From: Salipiger bermudensis HTCC2601 | GTDB taxonomy: Bacteria; Pseudomonadota; Alphaproteobacteria; Rhodobacterales; Rhodobacteraceae | Assembly (NCBI RefSeq): GCF_000153725.1 | Contig: NZ_DS022279.1 | Span: forward strand, 128,501-192,500 | Length of the DNA: 64,000 bases | Direction of reading: 5' to 3' | Shown: in pieces, positions 43,921 to 51,326 of the stretch | How positions within the stretch are numbered: position 1 is the first letter of the stretch | Layout: every line of letters starts with the position of its first letter | Position numbers and translations under genes: made by a program | Notes under the pieces: generated by a model | What the model saw: the letters and a program-made list of their open reading frames with translations, nothing else | The model's database searches: none | What the model was told of the DNA's origin: nothing

Positions 43921-45360
43921 TCAGTTCGACGGCACGCGGCCGCCGGTGAAGATGTTGTAGAGCAGGCCCCCCAGCACCGCGCCGATCACCCAGGCGTAGC
44001 CGTTCAGGAAGCCAAGAGCGGGCACCCACACGGTGGCGATGGAGAACACGGCGGCGATGGCAAAGGCCTTGACCGCCGGGGCGTTCCAGCCGTTGCCATA
44101 GTGGTACGGCCCGCTGTTGAGCGTGTAGAGCGCGGCGCGATCCAGGGTCTGTTTGCGGTGCCAGTAGTAATCCACGATCATGATCCCGAAGATCGGGGCA
44201 AGCGTGGCGCCAAGGGTGTTGACGAAGCCACCGATCCCGAAGGCGCTGATGAAGCTCGTCCACAGCCCGCCGATCACCAGCGCAAAGATCGAGGTGATCA
44301 GACCACCCATGCGGAAGCTGATCCGCTGCGGGGCGAGGTTGGCAATGCCGTTCACCGCGGGGATGAAGTTGGCCACCAGATTGATGCCCACGGTCGCCGC
44401 AAAGAAGGTGACGGCGGCGATGATGCTGAGCAGCACGCTGTCGGTGCGCTCGACGATTTCCGTCGGGTTGATGATCGCCTCGCCATAGACGACCGCCGCG
44501 CCGCCGGTGGTGAGCAGGGCGAGCGCCGAGAACAGGATCATGTTGAAGGGCAGTCCGGCAAGGTTGCCGGTCTTCATGGCGCTCTTGTCCTTGGCGTAGC
44601 GCGAGAAGTCCGAGAAGTTGATCATCACGGCGGCGAAATAGGCGACCATGGTGCCGACGATGGCGATGAAGCCGTTGAATTCCGTGAGGAAGGTGGCGTC
44701 AGGGTTGGCAAAGATCGTGGCCGTGGCGTTGAGCAGCTCGCCGTCCGATTTCTGCCACAGGACGACAACGAGGCCGATCATCACGAGATAGACGAAGGGA
44801 CCGGCGATGTTCAGGAAGGTCTCGACCCAGTTCATGCCACGCCAGAAGATGACGATGTGGAAGGCCCAGACCAGCACGAAGGACAGCCAGTCGATGCCGG
44901 TGAGGCCCAGAAACTCGGTGCCGCCGGATGCGCCGGTGAGCGAACGGATCAGCAGCGCCAGCGCGGTCGAGGCGAAGTAGACCTGCACCCCGTACCAGAA
45001 GACGGCGACCGTGGCGCGCAGGATGGCGGGTAGCTTGGCGCCTTGGGTGCCAAGACTGGCGCGCGCGAGCACGGGGTAGGGGATGCCGTATTTCTCGCCC
45101 GGTGCGCCGGACAGGTTGACCATCCACATGGTGAAAAGGCCCGCCGCGATCAGCCCGGCGAAGGCGGTCCAGCCGCTGACACCGTAGGAAATGAACAGCG
45201 AGGCCACCAGCGAGTAGCCGAACAGCGACTGCACGTCATTGGCCCAGATGTTGAAGATGGCGAACCAGCCCCAGGTCTTTTCGTGCGGCGTCACGGGATC
45301 CAGTGCCGTGTGGGCCCCCGGATCGGCGCCCCCGGCGGCGTCCTGCGTGATATCGGTCAT
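43921..45360 (-). CDS. NCS1-family permease (allantoin/cytosine-purine type)
   Basis: A 479-residue transporter with 12 membrane segments: TWGWFAIFNIWANDVQSLFGYSLVASLFISYGVSGWTAFAGLIAAG, GIPYPVLARASLGTQGAKLPAILRATVAVFWYGVQVYFAS and MINFSDFSRYAKDKSAMKTGNLAGLPFNM are standard NCS1. ISRFRMGG-type loops and NLVANFIPAVNGIANLAPQRISFRMGG follow. NCS1 proteins carry allantoin, hydantoins, cytosine or purines; the location among urate and ureide genes favours allantoin or a related ureide. It is inserted between bhcC and bhcD. Confidence 0.88.
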   Translation of the reverse strand: MTDITQDAAGGADPGAHTALDPVTPHEKTWGWFAIFNIWANDVQSLFGYSLVASLFISYGVSGWTAFAGLIAAGLFTMWMVNLSGAPGEKYGIPYPVLARASLGTQGAKLPAILRATVAVFWYGVQVYFASTALALLIRSLTGASGGTEFLGLTGIDWLSFVLVWAFHIVIFWRGMNWVETFLNIAGPFVYLVMIGLVVVLWQKSDGELLNATATIFANPDATFLTEFNGFIAIVGTMVAYFAAVMINFSDFSRYAKDKSAMKTGNLAGLPFNMILFSALALLTTGGAAVVYGEAIINPTEIVERTDSVLLSIIAAVTFFAATVGINLVANFIPAVNGIANLAPQRISFRMGGLITSIFALVIGGLWTSFISAFGIGGFVNTLGATLAPIFGIMIVDYYWHRKQTLDRAALYTLNSGPYHYGNGWNAPAVKAFAIAAVFSIATVWVPALGFLNGYAWVIGAVLGGLLYNIFTGGRVPSN

Positions 45361-45504
45361 TGTCTTCTCCCTTTCAGACAGTGGTACGTTGTTGCTCTTC
45401 CATCTGCCTTTTCGTGCGCCTGTCCGCCACCGCCCGGAGGAAGGGGCTTACGGAACAGTCGACTTCCCGGCCCCTCCCGGGCCGGGTCCTCCAATCACGA
45501 AAAG

Positions 45505-46668
45505 TCAGTAAGCCTTGCCGCGGGCCGAGACCGGCCAGACGGTTTCGACCTTTCCGTTCCGGACGCCGACATACCAGTCGTGCACGTTGGCGGTCGGGTC
45601 ACAGTGGCCCGGGACGAGGCGAAGCTTGTCGCCGACCTTCAGCGCGCCGTCGGGGTCGCTGATCACGCCGTGCTCGTCCGAGCACTTGATGTATTCCACG
45701 TCGTCGCGCCCGAAGATGAACGGCAGCCCGCTGTCCACCGACTGGGCCTTGAGCCCGGCATCGCAGATCGCCTTGTCCGCCTTGGCGTGGGACATGACCG
45801 AGGTGAGGAGGAAGAAGGCGTTTTCCCACTCGCCCGCGTCGATGCGCTCGCCGTTCTCGTCGAGGATGCGGCCGTAATCGGCGTCCATGAAGGCGTAGCT
45901 GCCGCACTGCAGCTCGTTGTAGAGGCCCGAGTTCGCTTCGAAGTAGTAAGAGCCGGTGCCGCCGCCGGAGACGAGGCCGGTCGCGATGCCCTCGGCCTTC
46001 AGCGCCGTGACCGCGTCCCCGACCTGCGCCACGGCGGCGTCGATCTTGGCCTTGCGGTCGGCGTAGCTGTCCATGTGCTGCATCGCGCCCTGATAGGCCT
46101 GAATGCCCTTGTAGCTCAGCGCGGTCGCGGCCTCGACGGCCCTGACGATCTCGACGACCGCCTCGGTCGTGGTGACGCCGCAGCGGCCCGCGCCGCAGTC
46201 GATCTCGACAAAGATGCCCAGCTCGGTGCCGTGCTTCTGCGCCGCTTCGGACAGCTCGGCGACGTTCGCCACGTCGTCGACGCAGACGGTGATCTCGGAC
46301 CCGTGCTTGGGCAGCTGCGCCAGCCGGTCAATCTTGGCCGGGTCGCGCACCTGGTTCGAGACCAGCACATCCTTGATGCCGGCGCGCACGAAGACCTCGG
46401 CCTCGGACACCTTCTGGCAGCAGACGCCTGCCGCGCCGCCGAGCTCCATCTGCAGCTTCAGCACGTCGACGGATTTGTGCATCTTGCCGTGGGCGCGGTG
46501 GCGCATCCCGTGCGCCTTCGCGTAGTCGCCCATCTTCTTCACGTTGCGCTCCAGCGCGTCGAGGTCGAGCACCAGCGCGGGGGTCTGGATGTCTGCGGCA
46601 TCCATGCCGGGCTTGGCGGGAATGTCGAAACCGACTTCATAAGCGTCGAGGTTGGTCATGTCTTTCAT
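45505..46668 (-). CDS. bhcC: beta-hydroxyaspartate aldolase
   Basis: A 387-residue PLP enzyme of the D-threonine aldolase / alanine-racemase-barrel family: DIQTPALVLDLDALERNVKKMGDYAKAHGMRHRAHGKMHKSVDVLKLQMELGGAAGVCCQKVSEAEVFVRAG carries the PLP lysine in AHGKMHK (about residue 60). The C-terminal DSD1-type domain has metal ligands in GHCDPTANVHDWYVGVRNGKVETVWPVSARGKAY. BhcC condenses glycine with glyoxylate to (2R,3S)-beta-hydroxyaspartate. Located between the NCS1 gene and bhcB in one minus-strand cluster. Confidence 0.9.
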   Translation of the reverse strand: MKDMTNLDAYEVGFDIPAKPGMDAADIQTPALVLDLDALERNVKKMGDYAKAHGMRHRAHGKMHKSVDVLKLQMELGGAAGVCCQKVSEAEVFVRAGIKDVLVSNQVRDPAKIDRLAQLPKHGSEITVCVDDVANVAELSEAAQKHGTELGIFVEIDCGAGRCGVTTTEAVVEIVRAVEAATALSYKGIQAYQGAMQHMDSYADRKAKIDAAVAQVGDAVTALKAEGIATGLVSGGGTGSYYFEANSGLYNELQCGSYAFMDADYGRILDENGERIDAGEWENAFFLLTSVMSHAKADKAICDAGLKAQSVDSGLPFIFGRDDVEYIKCSDEHGVISDPDGALKVGDKLRLVPGHCDPTANVHDWYVGVRNGKVETVWPVSARGKAY

Positions 46669-46727
46669 CTCAGTTCCTTTTCGGGGTGCGCCGGGCAGGA
46701 GCCCGGCCTGCGGCAGTGCGGTGCGGC

Positions 46728-47693
46728 TCAGACCATCCAGGGCAGGCGGTCGAGGTCGACATTGCCGCCGGTGAGAACGATGCCCACGCGCTTGCCGCGG
46801 AAGGCGTCGGGATTTTTCAGCACGCAGGCCATGGGCACCGCCGAGGACGGCTCCATCACCACGCGGAGGTGCTTCCAGACCAGCTTCATCGCGTCGATGA
46901 TCTCGGTTTCCGAGGCGGTGTAGATCTCGGTCACGTGGTTCGACACGAAGTGCCAGGTCAGGTCCTTGAGCGGCACCAGCAGCCCGTCCGCGATGGTCTT
47001 GGGCGCGTCGTCGGCGATGATGTGGCCGGCCTTGAAGCTGCGATAGGCGTCATCCGCCTGCTCGGGCTCTGCCGCGATCACCTGGCATTCGGGGGCCAGC
47101 GTCGCCAGCGTCAGGCAAGTGCCGGAGATCATGCCGCCGCCTCCGATCGGGGCAACGACCATGTCGAGCCCGTCGGTCTGCTCGATGAACTCCTTCGAGC
47201 AGGTCCCCTGACCGGCGATCACGCGCGGGTCGTTGTAGGGGTGAACGAAATCGCCACCGGTGGCCGCCTGCACCTCGGCAAAGGCGGCCTCGCGCGAGCT
47301 GGTCGAGGGCTCGCATTCGGTGATCCGCCCGCCGTAGCGGCGCACGGTGTCCTTCTTGGCCTGCGGCGCGGTGCGCGGCATGACGACGTTGCAGGGAATG
47401 CCCCGGCGCATCGCCGCGTAGCTGAGGCAAGAGGCATGGTTGCCGCTTGAGTGCGTCGCCACCCCCTTGGCCGACTGCGCCTCATCGAGGCCGAACACCG
47501 CGTTGCAGGCACCACGGACCTTGAAGGCCCCCGGCTCCTGAAAGTTCTCGCATTTGAAGAACAGGTCCGCGCCGGTGAGCTCGTTGAGATAGGCCGACCG
47601 GCGCACCTCGGTTCGCCGGACATGCGGCTTGATGCGCTCATGCGCGGTCAGCATGTCCTCGTAGCTGGGAATGATCATGGCGCTGTCCTTCAT
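46728..47693 (-). CDS. bhcB: beta-hydroxyaspartate dehydratase
   Basis: A 321-residue fold-type II PLP enzyme related to serine/threonine dehydratases: PLP lysine in FFKCENFQEPGAFKVRGACNAV (about residue 58), THSSGNHASCLSYAA, the phosphate-binding GGGGMISG loop and GIVLTGGNVDLDRL at the end. BhcB removes water from beta-hydroxyaspartate to give iminosuccinate. The start at 47693 overlaps bhcA by 4 bp; MIIPSY at 47678 is an alternative. Confidence 0.91.
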   Translation of the reverse strand: MKDSAMIIPSYEDMLTAHERIKPHVRRTEVRRSAYLNELTGADLFFKCENFQEPGAFKVRGACNAVFGLDEAQSAKGVATHSSGNHASCLSYAAMRRGIPCNVVMPRTAPQAKKDTVRRYGGRITECEPSTSSREAAFAEVQAATGGDFVHPYNDPRVIAGQGTCSKEFIEQTDGLDMVVAPIGGGGMISGTCLTLATLAPECQVIAAEPEQADDAYRSFKAGHIIADDAPKTIADGLLVPLKDLTWHFVSNHVTEIYTASETEIIDAMKLVWKHLRVVMEPSSAVPMACVLKNPDAFRGKRVGIVLTGGNVDLDRLPWMV

Positions 47694-48877
47694 GCTGCGG
47701 CCCTCAGCGGCGCGCGGTTGGCGCGGTAGTAGTCCTGCGCCGCGGCGACCCCCGAGCCAAGCCGGATGTCCAGACCCAGATCGGCCATGACCATCTCTGC
47801 CGTGGCGATGCCGGAGAGCGCCATCACGTCGGTCAGCGAGCCAAGGTGCCCGATTCGGAAGACCTTGCCCGCGACCTCGCCGAGCCCCGTGCCGAAGGCC
47901 ACGCCATAGGCGCTTGCCGCGTGCTCGACGATCCGGGTCGCGTTGAAGCCCTCGGGCGTGCGGATCGCGCTGACGGTGTCGGAGTAGACGTCCGGCGAGA
48001 CGGCACAAAGCTCCAGCCCCCAGGCGCCCACGGCGGCGCGGACGCCCTCGGCGATGCGGTGGTGGCGGGCAAAGACGCTCTCCAGCCCCTCGGCCAGAAG
48101 CATCCCGCAGGCCTCGTTTAGCCCGTTCAGCAGGCCCACGGCGGGGGTGTAGGGATAGGCGTTGTTGGCATAGCCCTTGGCCATGTCCGCCACGTCGAAG
48201 AACGTTCGCGGCAGGGTCGCCGTCTTCGTGGCCTCCATCGCCTTGGCGCTGAAGCCGGTGATGGCAAGGCCCGGCGGCAGCATGAACCCCTTCTGCGAGC
48301 CGGCGACGGCAACGTCGACGCCCCATTCATCGAAGCGGAAATCCATCGAGGCAATGGAGCTGACGCCGTCCACGAAGAGCAGCGCCGGGTGACCGGCGGC
48401 GTCCAGCGCGCGGCGCACCGCGGCGATATCGGATTTCACGCCGGTTGCCGTCTCGTTATGGGTGGCCAGAACCGCCTTGATCCGGTGGCCGGTGTCGGCG
48501 GTCAGGATCTCTTCGTAGCGGTCGGCGGGCAGACCGTGGCCCCACGGCGTTTCCACGATCTCGACGTTCAGGCCGTGGCGCTGGCACATGTCGATCCAGC
48601 GGTGGCTGAACATGCCGTTGCGCGCCGCCAGAACGGTGTCGCCCGCCGAAAGGCAGTTTGACAGCGCGGTTTCCCAGCCGCCGGTGCCGGTCGAAGGGAA
48701 GATGAAGACCTCGGCGCTGTCGCTCTTCAGGACCTTGCGCACGCCCTCGCGCGCCGGGTGCAGGATCTGCCCGAACAGTGGCGAGCGGTGGTCGATGGTC
48801 GGCATGTCGCAGGCCTTGCGCAGCCGCTCGGGGATATTGGTCGGGCCGGGAATGAAAACCGGATTCTGAAAGCTCAT
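47690..48877 (-). CDS. bhcA: aspartate-glyoxylate aminotransferase
   Basis: A 395-residue class V aminotransferase: VFIPGPTNIPERLRKACDMPTIDHRSPLFGQIL at the N-terminus, FPSTGTGGWETALSNCLSAGDTVLAARNGMFSHRW, and PLP lysine in VAVAGSQKGFMLPPGLAITGFS (about residue 196). BhcA transfers the amino group of aspartate to glyoxylate, giving glycine and oxaloacetate, and so draws off the cycle product. First gene of the bhcA-bhcB-bhcC cluster, divergent from bhcR. Serine-glyoxylate aminotransferase is a close relative; the neighbours decide the call. Confidence 0.92.
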   Translation of the reverse strand: MSFQNPVFIPGPTNIPERLRKACDMPTIDHRSPLFGQILHPAREGVRKVLKSDSAEVFIFPSTGTGGWETALSNCLSAGDTVLAARNGMFSHRWIDMCQRHGLNVEIVETPWGHGLPADRYEEILTADTGHRIKAVLATHNETATGVKSDIAAVRRALDAAGHPALLFVDGVSSIASMDFRFDEWGVDVAVAGSQKGFMLPPGLAITGFSAKAMEATKTATLPRTFFDVADMAKGYANNAYPYTPAVGLLNGLNEACGMLLAEGLESVFARHHRIAEGVRAAVGAWGLELCAVSPDVYSDTVSAIRTPEGFNATRIVEHAASAYGVAFGTGLGEVAGKVFRIGHLGSLTDVMALSGIATAEMVMADLGLDIRLGSGVAAAQDYYRANRAPLRAAA

Positions 48878-48954
48878 GGCGTATCTCCCTTGGTCATGCC
48901 GGGCAGCTTAGGCGCGGTGGTTCTGCAGGGGTATTTTTTTGAATGCGTTTTTCA

Positions 48955-49027
48955 TTTTCAGTACGAACCTGAAGAATCAAATGTTTACAGATATTTGTAT
49001 TTTTCATATTGTGAATTCGGATTTCAC
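48955..49027. promoter_or_regulatory. AT-rich divergent control region with candidate BhcR sites
   Basis: The 170 bp between bhcA and bhcR is strikingly AT-rich for this genome and holds three inverted pairs: TTCAG-7-CTGAA (48957-48973), TTCA-5-TGAA (49003-49015) and GTGAA-7-TTCAC (49011-49027). The half-site TTCA/TGAA is shared by all. The last two overlap the expected bhcR leader, which fits autoregulation by the IclR protein. Confidence 0.5.
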
Positions 49028-49046
49028 GAAAAACGAAAGGCATTTC

Positions 49047-49889
49047 ATGGATTCCCAAGACAATGGCTCGCGCAGCCCTCGCAAGGCACGCGGCCGACCG
49101 CGTGACTGGGAGGACAAGACCGCCCAGAACACCATCAAGTCGCTGGACCGCGCCATGGAGGTCTTCGAATTCCTCAGCGAGCGGCAGGGCATGGCGCTCA
49201 GCACGATCTCGGACGAGATGGGGCAGTCGCCCTCGACGGTCTATCGTGTGCTGGTCACGCTCGAGGGCCGTGGGCTGGTGGAATTTGATGCCGAGGAACA
49301 GCTTTGGCACATCGGCGCGCGGGCCTTCACCATCGGCGCGCGCTTCCTGCGACGCACGAGCCTTGTCGACCGCGCGCGCCCGGTGATGCGCCGGCTGATG
49401 GAGGCGACCGGAGAGACCGCCAACCTTGGTGTCGAAAAGGAGGGGCAGGTGCTGTTTCTCAGCCAGGTCGAGACCCATGCCAACATCCGCGCCTTCTTTC
49501 CGCCCGGCACGCTGTCGGCGATGCACGCCTCCGGGATCGGCAAGGCGCTTCTGGCGCAGATGGACGAGGACAGGCTGTCGCGGCGGCTGGAAGGCGGATT
49601 GCAGTCCTTCACGCCACGCACGATCACCGACCGGATCGCGCTGCAGGAGGATCTCGCCCGCATCCGGGCGCGTGGGTACTCGGTCGACGACGAGGAGCGC
49701 AATCTCGGGATGCGCTGCATCGCGGCCCCGGTCTTTGACGCGGCCGGAGAGGCACTCGCGGGGATCTCGGTCTCGGGCCCGACAAGCCGGGTGACGGCGG
49801 ACGCGCTCGACAGGCTGAGCCGCCCCGTGATCGAGGCGGCCCGGACCCTGACAGAGGCCATCGGAGGGCAGGTTACTCGGCAGCCTTGA
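49047..49889 (+). CDS. bhcR: IclR-family regulator of the beta-hydroxyaspartate cycle
   Basis: A 280-residue IclR protein: HTH (IKSLDRAMEVFEFLSERQGMALSTISDEMGQSPSTVYRVLVTLEGRGLVEFDAEEQLWHIG, about residues 32-92) and a C-terminal effector domain (GKALLAQMDEDRL, GYSVDDEERNLGMRCIAAPVFDAAGEALAGISVSGPTSRV). The start at 49047 follows AAAGG; an in-frame ATG 108 bases earlier lies in the AT-rich promoter and is unlikely. In Paracoccus, BhcR responds to glyoxylate and controls bhcABCD. The same role here would couple purine-derived glyoxylate to the cycle. Confidence 0.9.
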   Translation: MDSQDNGSRSPRKARGRPRDWEDKTAQNTIKSLDRAMEVFEFLSERQGMALSTISDEMGQSPSTVYRVLVTLEGRGLVEFDAEEQLWHIGARAFTIGARFLRRTSLVDRARPVMRRLMEATGETANLGVEKEGQVLFLSQVETHANIRAFFPPGTLSAMHASGIGKALLAQMDEDRLSRRLEGGLQSFTPRTITDRIALQEDLARIRARGYSVDDEERNLGMRCIAAPVFDAAGEALAGISVSGPTSRVTADALDRLSRPVIEAARTLTEAIGGQVTRQP

Positions 49890-50739
49890 GCCTATGTTTG
49901 CGAAGTTGCGACAGCGCACCGGGGCGCAGGCTCATGTGCCGGTTGACGTCTTTGTACAGCAGGTAGCGGAACGGTCCCGGCCCGCCGGCATAGCAGGCCT
50001 GCGGGCAGAAGGCGCGGAGCCACATGAAATCCCCGGCCTCGACCTCGACCCAGTCGTTGTTCAGCTTGTAGACCGCCTTGCCCTCGAGCACGTACAGCCC
50101 GTGCTCCATGACATGCGTCTCGAGGAAGGGGATCACCCCGCCGGGCTGCAGGGTGACGATGGTCACATGCATGTCGTGCCGCAGGTCGGCGGGATCGGCA
50201 AAGCGGGTGGTGGCCCATGCGCCATCGGTGTCGGGCATCGGCGTGGGCGCGATGTTGGCTTCGTTGAGGATCAGCACGTCCGGCTCGTCAAGGCCCGGGG
50301 CCGGTTCCCAGATCTTGCGCACCCAGTGAAACCGCAGCACCTCGGAGCCGCGATTGTGCAGCCGCCAGTCGGCACTGGGCGGCAGGTAGGCGTAGCCGCC
50401 GGGCGTCAGGACATGGGTTTCGCCGTTGACCTGCAGGGTCGCTTCGCCCTCGACGACGAACAACACACCCTGAGCGCCCTCTTCGGTTTCGGGCATGTCA
50501 GAGCCGCCACCGGGCTGCACTTCCATGATGTACTGGCTGAAGGTCTCGGCAAAGCCAGACATCGGGCGGGCGATCACCCAAAGCCGCGTGTCGCTCCAGC
50601 CGGGCAGAAAGCTGGTGACGATGTCGCGCATCGTGCCCTTGGGGATCACCGCATAGGCCTCAGTAAAGATCGCGCGGTCGGTCAGAAGCTGGTCCTGCCC
50701 GGGCAGGCCGCCCGTCGGGGCGTAATACTTGGGCGACAT
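49873..50739 (-). CDS. allE: (S)-ureidoglycine aminohydrolase
   Basis: A 288-residue bicupin: N-terminal cupin with FSQYIMEVQPGGGSDMPETEEGAQGVLFVVEGEATLQVNGETHVL, C-terminal cupin with VTIVTLQPGGVIPFLETHVMEHGLYVLEGKAVYKLNNDWVEVEAGDFMWLRAFCPQACYAGGPGPFRYLLYKDVNRH. The ETHVMEHG metal-site motif and the final YKDVNRH are characteristic of UGlyAH/AllE, which releases ammonia from ureidoglycine to give ureidoglycolate for AllA. It overlaps the 3' end of bhcR by 17 bp in convergent orientation, placing a purine enzyme directly against the cycle regulator. Confidence 0.92.
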   Translation of the reverse strand: MSPKYYAPTGGLPGQDQLLTDRAIFTEAYAVIPKGTMRDIVTSFLPGWSDTRLWVIARPMSGFAETFSQYIMEVQPGGGSDMPETEEGAQGVLFVVEGEATLQVNGETHVLTPGGYAYLPPSADWRLHNRGSEVLRFHWVRKIWEPAPGLDEPDVLILNEANIAPTPMPDTDGAWATTRFADPADLRHDMHVTIVTLQPGGVIPFLETHVMEHGLYVLEGKAVYKLNNDWVEVEAGDFMWLRAFCPQACYAGGPGPFRYLLYKDVNRHMSLRPGALSQLRKHRLKAAE

Positions 50740-50924
50740 CTCGGGTCTCCGTCAAAGCCGTGTTTGCCCGAGTATGCTCGGCAGCCATTCCCCCGGAAAC
50801 CCGCAAAGATCGGACAGGTCTTTTCTGGAAAACTTGAAAGTCAACGCGAGCGGTGGCCACCGGCGAGATAAGCAGCGGACCGGAATGCGTCGCCGGCCCG
50901 GGGACGACGTTTGCCGTCTCGATG

Positions 50925-51075
50925 GGCATTGTTGCAGAAGTCGGCTTCAGGACATGATGGCCCTTTCTCCAGCTGAGGTCAGGCCAAGCGTTCGACCCTG
51001 GCGGAGCCGAGGCCGTTGAAGCGGTTCATCAGGGCGACGCGGATGTGGATTTCGGCGGTCTGGCGGTCCGGAGGG
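50925..51075 (-). mobile_element. IS5-family remnant (transposase C-terminus and element end)
   Basis: On the minus strand the frame ending at 50979 reads PDRQTAEIHIRVALMNRFNGLGSARVERLA-stop, the C-terminal end of an IS5-type transposase. Beyond it the terminal sequence GGCATTGTTGCAGAAGTCGG (50925-50944) has the GGCATTGTTGCA end typical of that group. The rest of the element is missing. Confidence 0.6.
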
Positions 51076-51107
51076 AATGCCAATTTTCTGTCCCTGCTGA
51101 GGCAGTC

Positions 51108-51326
51108 TAGCTGGTGGGCGCGAAGACCGCCTACATCGAGCCGGGGTCACCTTGGGAGAACGGCTATTGCGAGAGCTTCAATGCGCTCCCGGGATGAGCT
51201 GATAAATGGCGAGCACTTCTACTCGTTGAGGGAGGCGCAAGTCCTCATCGAAAAATCGCGTAGACACTACAATCCTGCTTCATTGCGCCCATCTCTCTAT
51301 GCCTCTGAAGTAAATAGGTTTTGCTG
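51108..51326 (+). pseudogene. IS3-family transposase C-terminal fragment, frameshifted
   Basis: First frame: VGAKTAYIEPGSPWENGYCESFNALPG-stop. The match resumes one frame away: RDELINGEHFYSLREAQVLIEKSRRHYN. Together they equal the end of an IS3-type OrfB integrase core (…SPWENGYIESFNARLRDELLNGE.FY.L.EA…RRHYN…). The break near 51190 is best explained by a two-base loss. The fragment stops where the recombinase pseudogene begins on the other strand. Confidence 0.65.
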
